Counted from the first letter of the stretch, positions 34,925 through 45,799 are shown. The stretch: 64,000 bases of DNA from an uncultured Pseudoxanthomonas sp. (GCA_946479745.1 CAMLGZ010000005.1:1-64000), one strand, 5' to 3'. Numbers and translations: made by a program. Notes: generated by a model not told the origin, from the letters alone.

Positions 34925-35859
34925 TTGCTTTGCTCTGTCGCGGGCTGCCGGGTCGATGCAGGCGCGGTGCGCGCCTTGCCCAGCGTGATCGCCACTACGC
35001 CCATCAGGATCACCGCCATTGCGCCCAGGTCGTGCGCGGTGAACTGTTCGGCCGCCAGCCATGCACCCAGCATCACCGCGATCACCGGATTGACGTACGC
35101 GTAACTGCCCGCAAGCGTGGGACGCACGTGATGCAGCAGCCACACGTAGGCGGTGAAGCCGATGATGGAACCGAAGGTCATCAGGTAGACGACCGAAAGC
35201 GTGCCTTTCAGCGTCGGCATGCCGTGGAAACTTTCGCCGGTGACGAAGCCTGCGAGCAGCATCATCACCCCACCCGTCAGCATCTGTCCGGCCGCGGACA
35301 TGAAGGGAGAAGGAAGGTCACGACCCTTGCTCCAGATCGATCCGAAGGCCCACGCGATCGGCGCGATCAGCAGTGCCACCAACCCGGCGGGCGTGGCCGA
35401 CAACGTACTGCCGGCGTTGAGCCACAGCACGCCGATGAAACCGATGGCGATGCCGACCCATTCCAGCCCGCTGGGACGCTGCCCGCGGATCAGCGAGAAC
35501 AAGCCCATCCACAACGGCGTGGACGCGATGGCGACGGCAGCCAGGCCGGAAGATACCCACTGCTCGGCGATGCTGACCATGCCGTTGCCGAAACCCATCA
35601 TCAGCAAGCCCATCAGCGCCATGTTTTTCCACTGCGCAAGCGTCGGCATGCGTTCGCCGCGCATGCGCAGCACGGCGAACATCATCGTGCCGGCCAGCAA
35701 GAAGCGTCCGCCCGCCATCAGCAACGGCGGATAGCCGCCTTCCAGCGCAAAGCGGATACCCAGATAGGTGGAGCCCCAGATCAGGTAGACGGCAGCCAGA
35801 GCAACGGCAATGGCCAAACCGCGCGCCGGAGCAGGCGTGTTGGAAACGGAGGAGTTCAT
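34921..35859 (-). CDS. EamA/DMT family exporter (YedA-like)
   Basis: The 312-residue protein carries two EamA repeats of five helices each; AAVYLIWGSTYLGIRFALEG at the N-terminus and SYAYVNPVIAVMLGAWLAAE in the second repeat are family hallmarks. DMT exporters move small metabolites such as amino acids; the substrate is unknown. Start ATG 35859. It is the first gene of a two-gene operon with rarD. Confidence 0.88.
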   Translation of the reverse strand: MNSSVSNTPAPARGLAIAVALAAVYLIWGSTYLGIRFALEGGYPPLLMAGGRFLLAGTMMFAVLRMRGERMPTLAQWKNMALMGLLMMGFGNGMVSIAEQWVSSGLAAVAIASTPLWMGLFSLIRGQRPSGLEWVGIAIGFIGVLWLNAGSTLSATPAGLVALLIAPIAWAFGSIWSKGRDLPSPFMSAAGQMLTGGVMMLLAGFVTGESFHGMPTLKGTLSVVYLMTFGSIIGFTAYVWLLHHVRPTLAGSYAYVNPVIAVMLGAWLAAEQFTAHDLGAMAVILMGVVAITLGKARTAPASTRQPATEQSK

Positions 35860-35981
35860 GGGGGATAACCGACAGTCAAGAAGCCATTGTAATCCCGCGT
35901 CCCGGTGGACGGCAGTCCAGCCGTGTTGAAAGCTTTGGCATGCCGTGTTGCGTCTGGCTCAAGCCAGCAGCCGGATCTTGC

Positions 35982-36042
35982 AGGAGCGACGCGAGTCGCG
36001 AAGCTCTGAAACCGTCATGGCTTCGCGACTCGCGTCGCTCCT
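35982..36042. repeat. Palindrome AGGAGCGACGCGAGTCGCGAAG, 22-bp arms
   Basis: Arms 35982-36003 and 36021-36042 are perfectly complementary around 17 bp. It lies between the divergent exporter start and the end of the Ada-like gene. Confidence 0.88.
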
Positions 36043-36060
36043 ACCTCCTTCCGCAGGGAT

Positions 36061-36882
36061 TCACGCGGCCCGTTCGCGTTCCAGCAGAGATTGTTTCAAC
36101 GGCAGGCCCCAACGATAGCCACCCAACGAGCCATCACCGCGGATGACGCGATGGCACGGCACGACCACCGCAACGCGGTTGTTGGCGCAGGCGCTAGCCA
36201 CCGCGCGCGCCGCTTTGGGCGTCCCCAGCGCGTCGGCCAATTCCGCGTAACTGCGGGTCTGGCCGCTGGGAATTTTCATCAACGCATCCCAAACGCGTTT
36301 CTGGAAGGCGGTACCCACCAGATCCACCGGCACGTCGCTGCCGCGACCGGCCAGACGCTCTGCCACTGCCTGCAAACGCGGAGCGAGAAAATCGTCGCTG
36401 CCCGCGTCCACCCGCTCGATCCGCGCCTGCGGAAATTCCTCGCGCAGACGCTTTTCCAGAACCTGCGCATTATCGCCCAGCTCCACCGCACAGATGCCGC
36501 GTTCGGTAGCTGCAACCAGCGCGTTGCCCAGCACGGTGTCCACCAATGCCCAACGGATTTCCATTCCCGCACCGCCCGCGCGGTAAGTGGCGGGCGTCAT
36601 GCCAAGCTTGGCCGCGCCCTGTTCGTACACGCGCGAGGGCGACCCATAGCCGGCGTCGTAAAGCGCAGCGCTGACATCGTTGCCGGCGCGCAGGCCGGTT
36701 TTCAGAGCGCCGAGCTTTTTCTGCGCAAGGTATTCGGCGGGGCTGATGCCGTACCGGGCCTGGAACTTGCGCTGCAGATGCGAGGCGCTGAGGCCTACCG
36801 CAGCGGCAAGCTCGTCCAGAGTGGGCTCGCCGCCATCGAGAAGGGTGCGGGCGCGTTCTAGTTTTATGTCGTGCTTTTCCAT
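36061..36882 (-). CDS. Ada-like regulator / O6-methylguanine-DNA methyltransferase
   Basis: The 273-residue protein combines an AraC-type HTH (residues about 15-100, VGLSASHLQRKFQARYGISP) with an MGMT domain ending in the active-site PCHRVIRGDG (acceptor Cys243) and GGYRWG. It repairs O6-alkylguanine by suicide transfer. The N-terminal methylphosphotriester domain of E. coli Ada, with the zinc-binding Cys38, is absent, so activation by phosphotriester repair cannot occur as in E. coli. Such truncated Ada proteins are common in this group. Start ATG 36882; monocistronic. Confidence 0.9.
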   Translation of the reverse strand: MEKHDIKLERARTLLDGGEPTLDELAAAVGLSASHLQRKFQARYGISPAEYLAQKKLGALKTGLRAGNDVSAALYDAGYGSPSRVYEQGAAKLGMTPATYRAGGAGMEIRWALVDTVLGNALVAATERGICAVELGDNAQVLEKRLREEFPQARIERVDAGSDDFLAPRLQAVAERLAGRGSDVPVDLVGTAFQKRVWDALMKIPSGQTRSYAELADALGTPKAARAVASACANNRVAVVVPCHRVIRGDGSLGGYRWGLPLKQSLLERERAA

Positions 36883-36938
36883 GGCTCAAAGGGTAACGGG
36901 CGCCCAGGGCGCCCGCTATCCGATTCTTGCTTCTTTTC

Positions 36939-37070
36939 CCTTCTCCCTTCGGGAGAAGGTGCCCGGAGGGCGGATGAGGGTACGGCGAAGTCATGATGGT
37001 TAACCGCCATTGCCTCCGCCGTACCCTCACCCGCCACGCTACGCGCGTCGACCTCTCCCGGTGGGAGAGG
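36939..37070. repeat. Composite palindrome, copy 2 (132 bp)
   Basis: End hairpins CCTTCTCCCTTCGGGAGAAGG and CCTCTCCCGGTGGGAGAGG enclose GGATGAGGGTACGGCG / CGCCGTACCCTCACCC and the central ATGGTTAACCGCCAT. Same design as 31063 and 57897. Confidence 0.8.
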
Positions 37071-37086
37071 TGCTCTCACGCGAGCT

Positions 37087-39273
37087 TTAGTCTGCCCAGC
37101 GCCCCGGCATGGTCGATACCGGCAACACCTGCGCCGACAACGTGCGGTCGTTGCCCAGTACGTCGATGGCATCGCCCAGGATCGCGGCCGACTCGCGCAG
37201 CAACGGGTCGGGACGCTTGTCGGCCAGCTTTTCGCGGGCGGCGTCCTTGACGATATCGCGCTCGTTGGCGCCCAGACCGTCGTCGGCCGCGTCGTCGGCC
37301 AGCGGATCCAATGCCAGACCCAGCGCTTTGCGTTCGGCCTGACGTTCCTTGCGCTGGTTGTCCTGCTTGTCGCGTTCGGCACGGCGTTCGGCTTCGTTGA
37401 GCGACACGTATTTCTTGGCGGCTTCGGCGCGGAAATCGCTCACGTCCTGCGACCACCACTGGAATTCCTTGTCGTTGGCCACGCGGGTGGCGTGCAAGGC
37501 TTCCAGACGCGGCAGCAACGGGGCGAAGTTGCCGTACTGGGTGTGCGGCACGGCGGCGATCTTGGTCCACGGCAGCGCGTTGTCGTAGGTGCTCTCGCCG
37601 TATTCGGTAGCGTCCACGCTGACCGGGAAGGAGATATCGGGCACCACGCCCTTGTGCTGGGTGCTGCCGCCGGCGACGCGGAAGAACTGTGCGATGGTCA
37701 GCTTGACCGAGCCGAAGCGCGGCGTTTCGTTGGCCGGCCAGCGGTCCAGATCGGCCAGGTTCTGCACGGTGCCCTTGCCGAAAGTGGTTTCGCCGATCAC
37801 CAGGCCACGGCCGTAATCCTGGATGGCGCCGGCGAAGATTTCCGAGGCTGAAGCAGAGCCGCGATTGGTCAGCACCGCCAGCGGACCGTCCCAGGCCACG
37901 CCGGAAGTGCGATCGGCATTGACGGTGACCCGGCCGCCGGACTCGCGCACCTGCACCACGGGGCCCTTGTCTATGAACAGGCCGGTAAGTTCCACCGCCT
38001 CGTCCAGCGAACCGCCGCCGTTGTTGCGCAGATCCATGAGCACGCCATCGACACCATCGGCCTTGAACTTGACCAGCAGCTTGGCGATGTCGCGCGTGGC
38101 GGAGTTGTAATCGTCGGGATTCTTGCGGCGGCCTTCGAAGTCCTGATAGAACGCGGGCAGCTTGATCACGCCGATACGGCGTGCCGGCTCGCCATTGGCG
38201 GCGGGCAGATTGATGGTCTCGGCCTTGGCCGCCTGCTCTTCCAGCTTGATCTTCTGCCGGGTCAGGGTGACTTGCACGTGCTTGCCGTCCACGCCGCTTT
38301 CGGCGGGAATGTATTCCAACCGCACCTGCGTGTCTTTCTTGCCGCGGATCTGCGTCACCACATCGTCGATGCGCCAGCCAATCACATCGGTCATCGGCCC
38401 GGACTTGCCCTGGCCGACCGCGACGATGCGGTCGCCCGCCTTGAGCGTGCCGTTCACGTCGGCCGGACCGCCGGCGATGATCTCGCGGATCACCACCAGG
38501 TCGTCCTGGCGCTGCAGCTGAGCGCCGATGCCTTCCAGCGACAGCGACATGGATTGGTTGAAGTTCTCCGCCGTCTTGGGCGTGAAGTAATCGGTATGCG
38601 GATCGATGGCGTTGGTGTAGCTGTTGAGGAAAGTCTGGAACACGTCCTCGCTCTTCAACTCGCCCACGGTGCGCTCATAGGTCGCATAGCGCTTGTCCAG
38701 CGTCTTGCGGATTTCGTCGGGCTTCTTGCCGGCCAGCTTCAGGCGCAGCCAGTCGTTCATCACCGACTTTTTCCATACCTGATCCAGTTCCTGCGAGTCG
38801 GCCGCCCACGGCGCTTTCTCGCGGTCGTATTCCCAGCGCTGGTCGCCGGCGAAGTCGAAATCCTGTTTCAGCAACGCGCGCGCATAAGCGATGCGCTGGC
38901 CGACGCGCTGCTTGTAGACGGCGAAGATGTCGTAGGCCGGCTCCAGTTCGCCGCTACGGATGGCGTCGTCCAGCTCGGTCTTGTAGGGTCCGAATTTGGC
39001 GATGTCGGCGGCGGTGAAATACTGCTTGCCGCCATCCAGGGATTCCAGGTAACGCTTGAAGATGTCCTGCGACAGCGCATCGTCCAACGCGCGCGGACGG
39101 TACGCGTAGCGGCTGTCGGATAACAGGCCGTACACCTGCTTGGAGGTGGAGGACTGGTCCGCCGTGGGCCCGGTCGCGCCGGACAGCGGTTGGCTGTCGG
39201 CACGCGCAAGCAGGGCAAGCGGTGCGACCAGAGCCAGGGACAAAAGGGCGACGGCGGGGGTCTTCAATTTCAT
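37087..39273 (-). CDS. prc: Tail-specific / carboxy-terminal processing protease
   Basis: Prc trims and degrades periplasmic proteins, including murein hydrolases. ATG 39273 gives 728 residues with a signal peptide (LLSLALVAPLALLARA). An N-terminal helical region (about 40-230) is followed by a PDZ domain (IIAGGPADVNGTLKAGDRIV) and the S41 core, where NRGSASASEIFAG holds the catalytic Ser and TFGKGTVQ the Lys. The C-terminal charged helical region (AERRAERDKQDNQRKERQAE) is typical of Prc. The frame continues upstream past 39273, but there is no signal or homology there. Confidence 0.92.
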   Translation of the reverse strand: MKLKTPAVALLSLALVAPLALLARADSQPLSGATGPTADQSSTSKQVYGLLSDSRYAYRPRALDDALSQDIFKRYLESLDGGKQYFTAADIAKFGPYKTELDDAIRSGELEPAYDIFAVYKQRVGQRIAYARALLKQDFDFAGDQRWEYDREKAPWAADSQELDQVWKKSVMNDWLRLKLAGKKPDEIRKTLDKRYATYERTVGELKSEDVFQTFLNSYTNAIDPHTDYFTPKTAENFNQSMSLSLEGIGAQLQRQDDLVVIREIIAGGPADVNGTLKAGDRIVAVGQGKSGPMTDVIGWRIDDVVTQIRGKKDTQVRLEYIPAESGVDGKHVQVTLTRQKIKLEEQAAKAETINLPAANGEPARRIGVIKLPAFYQDFEGRRKNPDDYNSATRDIAKLLVKFKADGVDGVLMDLRNNGGGSLDEAVELTGLFIDKGPVVQVRESGGRVTVNADRTSGVAWDGPLAVLTNRGSASASEIFAGAIQDYGRGLVIGETTFGKGTVQNLADLDRWPANETPRFGSVKLTIAQFFRVAGGSTQHKGVVPDISFPVSVDATEYGESTYDNALPWTKIAAVPHTQYGNFAPLLPRLEALHATRVANDKEFQWWSQDVSDFRAEAAKKYVSLNEAERRAERDKQDNQRKERQAERKALGLALDPLADDAADDGLGANERDIVKDAAREKLADKRPDPLLRESAAILGDAIDVLGNDRTLSAQVLPVSTMPGRWAD

Positions 39274-39440
39274 TGGGGCTACTCGTTGGCCGTGATGGCC
39301 TGTGGGGATGCTGCGGAAAAACTCCGACCTGATGACAGTGCCGAAAGTTGCGGCCTGTCTCCTTTTCCTCAAGCCTAGCGGCCGGGCGGCGCGGAAATGT
39401 GAACGCTTCGTTCCCTGGCTGAATGCGGGAGGGGGTCGGT

Positions 39441-40472
39441 TCAGTCGGCCACACCGGCCTGCTTTGCCTGCAGGTCGGCATGGTAGGACGAACGCACCAG
39501 CGGGCCGGAGGCGACATGGCTGAACCCCAGGGCCTTGCCGTAACGCTCGAGCTCGGCGAACTCGTCCGGGGTCCAGTAGCGCAGCACCGGGTGGTGGTGG
39601 GCGGTGGGCTGCAGGTACTGGCCGATGGTGATCATGTCCACCTGGTGCGCGCGCAGGTCGCGCAGGGTGGCCTGTACCTGCTCCATGGTTTCGCCCAGGC
39701 CCAGCATGATCCCGGACTTGGTGGGCAGCTGCGGGTGCTGCTGCTTGAACTTCTGCAGCAGGGTCAGCGACCACTGGTAGTCGGCGCCGGGGCGGACGTT
39801 GGTGTACAGGTCGGGGACGGTTTCGATGTTGTGGTTGAACACATCCGGCGGGTTGGCCGCCAGGATCTCCAGGGCCCGATCCATGCGGCCCTTGCCGCGG
39901 AAATCCGGGGTCAGGATCTCGATGCGGGTGCCCGGCGAATGCTCGCGGATGGCCGCGATGCAGTCGACGAAGTGCTGGGCGCCGCCATCGCGCAGGTCGT
40001 CGCGGTCCACCGAGGTCACCACCACGTATTTCAGGCCCATGTCGGCGACGGTGGTGGCCAGACTGAGCGGTTCGCCAGCGTCAGGCGGCTTGGGGCGGCC
40101 GTGGGCGACATCGCAGAACGAGCAGCGGCGGGTGCAGACCTCACCCAGGATCATGAACGTGGCGGTGCCGTGGCTGAAGCACTCGTGGATATTGGGGCAG
40201 CTGGCTTCCTCGCAGACCGTGACCAGGCGGTTTTCGCGCAGTTTGGCCTTGAGCCGGGCCACCGAGCCATCGCTGGGGATGCGCACGCGGATCCAGGACG
40301 GCTTGCGTAGCACGGGGGCATCCAGGAACTGCACCGGCGAGCGCCCGATCTTGTCGCCGCCCATCTGCTTCACGCCGGTTTCCAGCGAAGGCGTCGCCGG
40401 TGCGGGAGAGGTCACTACTTGAAGGGATATTTCCCGGGGGGAAATCGGGCGGGCGCCGGCATCGTTGCTCAT
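39441..40472 (-). CDS. lipA: Lipoyl synthase
   Basis: LipA inserts two sulfur atoms into protein-bound octanoyl groups using radical SAM chemistry. The 343-residue protein has the auxiliary-cluster motif [12 protein letters not shown], the radical-SAM motif CTRRCSFC, and the C-terminal RSSYHADLQ that ligates the auxiliary cluster by serine. The order fits every LipA. In many relatives lipB lies just upstream; here that position (40473-41107) is non-coding, so octanoyltransferase must be encoded elsewhere. Confidence 0.96.
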   Translation of the reverse strand: MSNDAGARPISPREISLQVVTSPAPATPSLETGVKQMGGDKIGRSPVQFLDAPVLRKPSWIRVRIPSDGSVARLKAKLRENRLVTVCEEASCPNIHECFSHGTATFMILGEVCTRRCSFCDVAHGRPKPPDAGEPLSLATTVADMGLKYVVVTSVDRDDLRDGGAQHFVDCIAAIREHSPGTRIEILTPDFRGKGRMDRALEILAANPPDVFNHNIETVPDLYTNVRPGADYQWSLTLLQKFKQQHPQLPTKSGIMLGLGETMEQVQATLRDLRAHQVDMITIGQYLQPTAHHHPVLRYWTPDEFAELERYGKALGFSHVASGPLVRSSYHADLQAKQAGVAD

Positions 40473-40641
40473 GCCGCAATTCTAGCCCTTCTACCGGGAC
40501 TGAGGCAGGCGCACCGGGCATATGGAGCGGGAAACAGTGATCCATCGGGTCAGGGGCCAAACCTCCCGCCGCCACATGGGAGCCGAGCAAGCCCGGTCCT
40601 ACAAAAGCACGACCCTGGTGCTGCACGTCTTTTCGTTAAGC

Positions 40642-40677
40642 AAAAAAAAGCCCGCAATGGCTAGGCCAATTGCGGGC
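40642..40677 (-). terminator. Intrinsic terminator without an upstream coding gene
   Basis: On the minus strand GCCCGCAATTGG / CCATTGCGGGC forms a stem of about 11 bp followed by eight T. No minus-strand CDS lies between it and the lipase end at 41108. Confidence 0.85.
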
Positions 40678-40800
40678 TTGCTCCCTCCCCCACGTCGGGA
40701 TGCGGGCGCATCGTGAAGGACGCCTCGCGGCTCTTGCACGCTGCACTGCAAAACAGAACTGAGGGGTTCAGTAGCGAAGCTCACGAGCCGGTTCCGTGAG
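40642..40800 (-). ncRNA. Candidate small RNA with C-rich loops
   Basis: The minus-strand sequence before the terminator can fold: CGGCTC pairs with GAGCCG, enclosing ACTGA-ACCCC-TCAGT (40758-40772), and GATGCGCCCGCATC forms another C-loop. C-rich loops and a separate terminator recall the Xanthomonas sX13 family, but I cannot confirm identity from memory. The 5' end is approximate; no clear promoter was found. Confidence 0.35.
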
Positions 40801-41020
40801 AACGGTTACAACCCTTGTGAGAGCTGGAGATCGCTCATTCGCGCAAGCCGATGGCGGCTTCTGATGGACCCAGGCACGACCAGACGAAACAGAAAAATGA
40901 ATAGGCAGGTCACGTTTTTATTGCGCATTGCTGACAGCTTTTTGCTTGGGCGAACTGTCATGGTTTCTTCACAAGCAAGACTCCTCCACGAGTGGCAGGC
41001 CATGAAGCCGCGCATCCAAC

Positions 41021-41094
41021 GTAGGTCGGGGCTACGCCCCCGACGCACGGATAGCTCCAGTGTGTCGGGGGCGTAGCCCCGACCTACCCATGAC
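41021..41094. repeat. Inverted pair of the GTAGGTCGGGGCTACG repeat
   Basis: Arms about 41021-41045 and 41068-41094 are complementary with the core GTAGGTCGGGGCTACGCCCC. It lies just after the lipase-like gene's stop on the other strand. Confidence 0.88.
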
Positions 41095-41107
41095 ATGCCT
41101 GGGAATG

Positions 41108-43045
41108 TCACTGATCGTCCGCCGCCATATCCACACGCAGGATCCTGCGCAGCTCCAGGATCGCCGCCGGCGTCTCTTGCACGCTATGGCCCGAAGGAAT
41201 AGCTTTTTCCGAAAGCGCACCGTCCAGATGCGAACTCGCGTAGGGAACCAGGCCGTCGCTGGACTGCGGCAAGGGCACCGATGGATCATGCCAGCCGACG
41301 ATGCTGTGGTAAGGCAATCCCGCTTCGATCGGCAGATCGGCGGTGCTGTGCATGAACAGCGAGCCGGGGCTGAGATCGTCCGGGCCGGTGGGCGGTCGTC
41401 CTTTGTGAAAACCGATCCGCTGCAACTCTTGCTCGTCTATCTTGTTGCGCTGTAGCAACTCGGCGCTGTCGCGCAACACGGTGAAAGGCAACCGGATCGC
41501 GCGCCGCAGTAGACGCAGCGCCCAGCCTTCGCTGACTTCGGCGCCCCGATGCGGCGCGGCCAGAAACACCACGCGGCCGACTTCGGGCAGGGGATGGAAC
41601 ACCGTCATTTCCCGCACTATCGGTTCCTGCGCCAACGCTGCGGCCTGCGCCGGCGGAAACGATTGCAGCGAGCGCTGCAGCACGTACCCGCCGCTGTCGC
41701 TGACCAGCAATCGCGCGATCACTCCACCCATGCTGTGGCCGACCAGCACGGCGTTGCGGTTGGCGCGATCGTCGCCTTCCGGATCGAAGTGCGCGAAGGT
41801 CTCGCGCAGAGCCTGATCGATCCGCTGACGGCTGGCCAGGATGCCCAGGTTGGTCGGATAGAACACCTGCCACACCTGGTAATGCCGGCGCAGATCGTCG
41901 TCGCCCAGCAATTCGTTGGCCAGGTTCACCCAGGCTTCGGGGCTGCTCGCCAAGCCATGCACCAGGATCACCACGCGTTTGTCCGGATCGTAGGGCTGGG
42001 TGAGGTAGATGCGCGGATCGAAAGGACTCTGCTGGCGCGGACGCAGCAGACTGGACAGGCTCAGGTGCGCCAGTTTCGAACGCGCCAGCCATACGCCGTA
42101 AGCGGCCGAGAAATTCGCTGCAAGCGGCACGCTGCGGCCGGCGATGGTTTCCTGTTCGTAGCGATAGGGATTGTAGACATCGATCTGCACCTCTTCGGTC
42201 GCCAGCACTTCGTCCAGCGTGTCTCCCTCGAAGCGGAGCGTGCTGGTCACCGGCAGGTAACGCGTGTCGCGATAAGGCGGATCGGGCGGTGCGGTTTCCG
42301 TGTTCACGGCGGGCGTGTTCACGGCGGGCGTTTTCAACGGCGGGAACACCGCCACCAGACTGCTGCCGAAACCATCGCGGCCGTACACCGCGCGCAGGTT
42401 GTCGAAACCCAGCGTGTCCGACGCCAACAGCATCTCGGGCGTATCGTCCTGCTTGCGGTCGAAACCGTGCAGCGCGACGCGCAGGTGCAGGTTGTGTATC
42501 TGCTGGGTTTGGTCGGGCGTGCTTTTGCGCGCGCGAGCGACTTCGAACAACGATTGCGCCGTGACTTCCACCGCGCGGTTGTACAAACGCAACACGCGTC
42601 CCTGGCGCGATTCGAATACGCGTTGCTCGGGTGTGCGCGCGGTCATGAACAAATAGGCGTAGGCCCAGCGCGCGGTGTCCATCGCTTCGTGCGCGGCCAT
42701 TTCCGGCGCCGTCCGCATCGCCTCGGCCGCGGCCTGCATGCGCAAGGTGCGCACCTCGGCGATCGTCGCCAGCCAGTTTTCTTCCGACACGGCCTGCCGC
42801 AGCTGTCCGGCGCAGGGCTCGGGCTCGCGCCGGCAGTTCTCCGGATCAAGGCCCGCAGAGGCGAGGCTGGAAGCCGCATCGACGCTGAGCCGGCCACTGA
42901 CCAGCACATCGGCGCGACGGGCCAGATCGGCATCGCCTGCACGTTGCTCCCTGACCTTGACCACCGCGCAGCCGTTGAGCAGGGCCAACGCCAATAGCGC
43001 GCACGCCAGCGCTCCGGTTCTCCGCGAATTTCCGTCGACGATCAT
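41108..43045 (-). CDS. Lipoprotein alpha/beta-hydrolase (lipase-like)
   Basis: The 645-residue protein begins with a lipoprotein signal (ALLALALLNGC). The N-terminal half has no recognised domain. The C-terminal half is an alpha/beta hydrolase: the oxyanion region VVILVHGLASSPEAW, nucleophile elbow VGHSMGGVIAR, an aspartate in SSDGLVPY and a histidine in PSGHSVQE. It is probably an outer-membrane-attached esterase, lipase or phospholipase. The coding sequence includes a short tandem duplication (AVNTPAVNT). It is downstream of groEL but separated by a terminator. Confidence 0.8.
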   Translation of the reverse strand: MIVDGNSRRTGALACALLALALLNGCAVVKVREQRAGDADLARRADVLVSGRLSVDAASSLASAGLDPENCRREPEPCAGQLRQAVSEENWLATIAEVRTLRMQAAAEAMRTAPEMAAHEAMDTARWAYAYLFMTARTPEQRVFESRQGRVLRLYNRAVEVTAQSLFEVARARKSTPDQTQQIHNLHLRVALHGFDRKQDDTPEMLLASDTLGFDNLRAVYGRDGFGSSLVAVFPPLKTPAVNTPAVNTETAPPDPPYRDTRYLPVTSTLRFEGDTLDEVLATEEVQIDVYNPYRYEQETIAGRSVPLAANFSAAYGVWLARSKLAHLSLSSLLRPRQQSPFDPRIYLTQPYDPDKRVVILVHGLASSPEAWVNLANELLGDDDLRRHYQVWQVFYPTNLGILASRQRIDQALRETFAHFDPEGDDRANRNAVLVGHSMGGVIARLLVSDSGGYVLQRSLQSFPPAQAAALAQEPIVREMTVFHPLPEVGRVVFLAAPHRGAEVSEGWALRLLRRAIRLPFTVLRDSAELLQRNKIDEQELQRIGFHKGRPPTGPDDLSPGSLFMHSTADLPIEAGLPYHSIVGWHDPSVPLPQSSDGLVPYASSHLDGALSEKAIPSGHSVQETPAAILELRRILRVDMAADDQ

Positions 43046-43110
43046 TGCTTGGATGTCCTTGCCTCATGCCCGAGCAGCGGCGGGTCTAGCGTATGCGAAA
43101 CGCACACAAA

Positions 43111-43139
43111 CGAAAGGCCCGCACGAGGCGGGCCTTTCG
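43111..43139 (-). terminator. Terminator after groEL
   Basis: CGAAAGGCCCGC and GCGGGCCTTTCG form a 12-bp stem with an ACGAG loop, 30 bp beyond the groEL stop. It is followed by GTTTGTG on the minus strand. Confidence 0.75.
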
Positions 43140-43168
43140 GGATTGCAACACAAGGTCGCCGGACAGGA

Positions 43169-44940
<1,772 letters not shown>

Positions 44941-44947
44941 GGCTTGA

Positions 44948-45238
44948 TCAGCCGAGGATCGCGAAGATGTCGTCTTCCTTCACCACCAGATAGTCGGTTC
45001 CGTCCAGCTTCACTTCGGTGCCGCTGTACTTGCCGAACAGGACCTGGTCGCCGACCTTCACCTTGGGTGCGCGGACGGTGCCGTTGTCCAGCGCCTTGCC
45101 GTCGCCGACAGCGACGACGTTGCCCTTGATGGGCTTCTCGGTGGCGGAGTCCGGAATGACGATGCCGCCAGCGGACAGCTTCTCTTCTTCGACGCGCTTG
45201 ATGACTACACGGTCGTACAACGGCTTGATATTGCTCAT
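44948..45238 (-). CDS. groS: Co-chaperonin GroES
   Basis: The 96-residue heptameric lid of Gro[21 protein letters not shown], the mobile-loop region [39 protein letters not shown] and the ending [11 protein letters not shown] are textbook. The start ATG 45238 is set by homology; the frame continues upstream through the CIRCE element, which cannot be coding. First gene of groESL. Confidence 0.98.
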   Translation of the reverse strand: MSNIKPLYDRVVIKRVEEEKLSAGGIVIPDSATEKPIKGNVVAVGDGKALDNGTVRAPKVKVGDQVLFGKYSGTEVKLDGTDYLVVKEDDIFAILG

Positions 45239-45285
45239 TTCAATCCTCTTAAGTGATTGATTGCACTGGGAAAGGGGCGGCGATG

Positions 45286-45312
45286 TTAGCACTCGTACCG
45301 GGTGAGTGCCAG
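45286..45312 (-). promoter_or_regulatory. CIRCE element (HrcA operator) of groESL
   Basis: TTAGCACTC, nine bases, then GAGTGCCAG: the CIRCE consensus with two changes in one outer half. It lies about 50 bp before groES and downstream of the heat-shock promoter, so HrcA would repress from within the leader. Confidence 0.9.
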
Positions 45313-45353
45313 CAGCGCAGGCATAAAAACCCGGCAGCGCCGGGATGCAAGAC

Positions 45354-45382
45354 AGATGGGGTGTCCCCGCGTGCGATTCAAG
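45354..45382 (-). promoter_or_regulatory. Sigma-32 heat-shock promoter of groESL
   Basis: On the minus strand CTTGAAT (45376-45382), 14 bp, CCCCATCT (45354-45361), almost exactly the RpoH consensus CTTGAAA-N13-15-CCCCATNT. A CCCGGCAGCGCCGGG hairpin lies in the leader between it and CIRCE. Confidence 0.9.
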
Positions 45383-45411
45383 AGCAGGGATGCAGGACAG
45401 AAACCCGGGAC

Positions 45412-45447
45412 AAAAAAAGAGCGCGCATGACAGGGGCATGCGCGCTC
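45412..45447 (-). terminator. Intrinsic terminator upstream of the groESL promoter
   Basis: GAGCGCGCATG and CATGCGCGCTC form an 11-bp stem followed on the minus strand by seven T. It insulates groESL and must end a transcript that starts farther right, where no minus-strand gene lies nearby. Confidence 0.85.
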
Positions 45448-45600
45448 TCATGGAGATGGTGTCGTGTCCTTGCTTAGGCGTGCCTCACCCTGCGCCTCTC
45501 CCCCCGCCGACTTCCTGTCGAAGCCGACTTCCTGCCAGCGGGCCTAGGAATACCAACCCGATCCTGCCCTGGGAAGACAGGGACAGGACAAAAAGGGACT
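45412..45600 (-). ncRNA. Candidate small RNA ending at the groESL insulator
   Basis: Between the terminator and the HTH gene's upstream region the minus strand carries a duplicated CAGGAAGTCGGC and GTCGGCTTCGAC hairpin. The GGA-containing loops recall CsrA/RsmA-binding RNAs, but this is speculative. The 5' end and promoter are not clear. Confidence 0.3.
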
Positions 45601-45650
45601 GAAAGGGGTTAGTTTCAGTACCTTACGGATGCAACTCTTCAATTAAATTG
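45598..45650. promoter_or_regulatory. Dyads upstream of the HTH regulator gene
   Basis: ACTGAAA (45598-45604) and TTTCAGT (45613-45619) form an inverted repeat, and CAATTAAATTG (45640-45650) is a palindrome. They lie 150-200 bp before the regulator start and could be operators for autoregulation. The stretch 45651-45799 contains no other gene. Confidence 0.3.
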
Positions 45651-45799
45651 AGACAAATTGCCGAACTGCCACCGAAAGCGGACATTATGTGTCTAATATT
45701 GGTCACCTGATTAGTATCGGTAGCCCTTTGGCTTATGTGAGTTGTACTGTCTCCGGTAATGTAGATTTCCCTTCCAAGATGCTGGGCCAAGGAGTGCCG

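Larger units (their letters stand above)
40473..41107. other. 635-bp region without a coding gene
   Basis: It holds a strong minus-strand terminator (40642-40677), a candidate small RNA ending there, and a repeat pair at 41021-41094. The short frames present have no ribosome site, cross the terminator or repeat, and look like chance. Confidence 0.7.

Noticed and set aside
39274..39774. Upstream extension of the Prc frame
   Set aside because: The frame overlaps the end of lipA in antisense and precedes a clear signal peptide at 39273; it is a high-GC frame extension.
40806..41111. Minus-strand frame of about 100 codons downstream of the lipase-like gene
   Set aside because: Part of it is encoded by the GTAGGTCGGGG repeat pair, and it has no ribosome site or recognisable domain.
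41549..42997. Long plus-strand frame opposite the lipase-like gene
   Set aside because: Antisense to a complete lipoprotein hydrolase gene; Arg/His-rich, no start signal.
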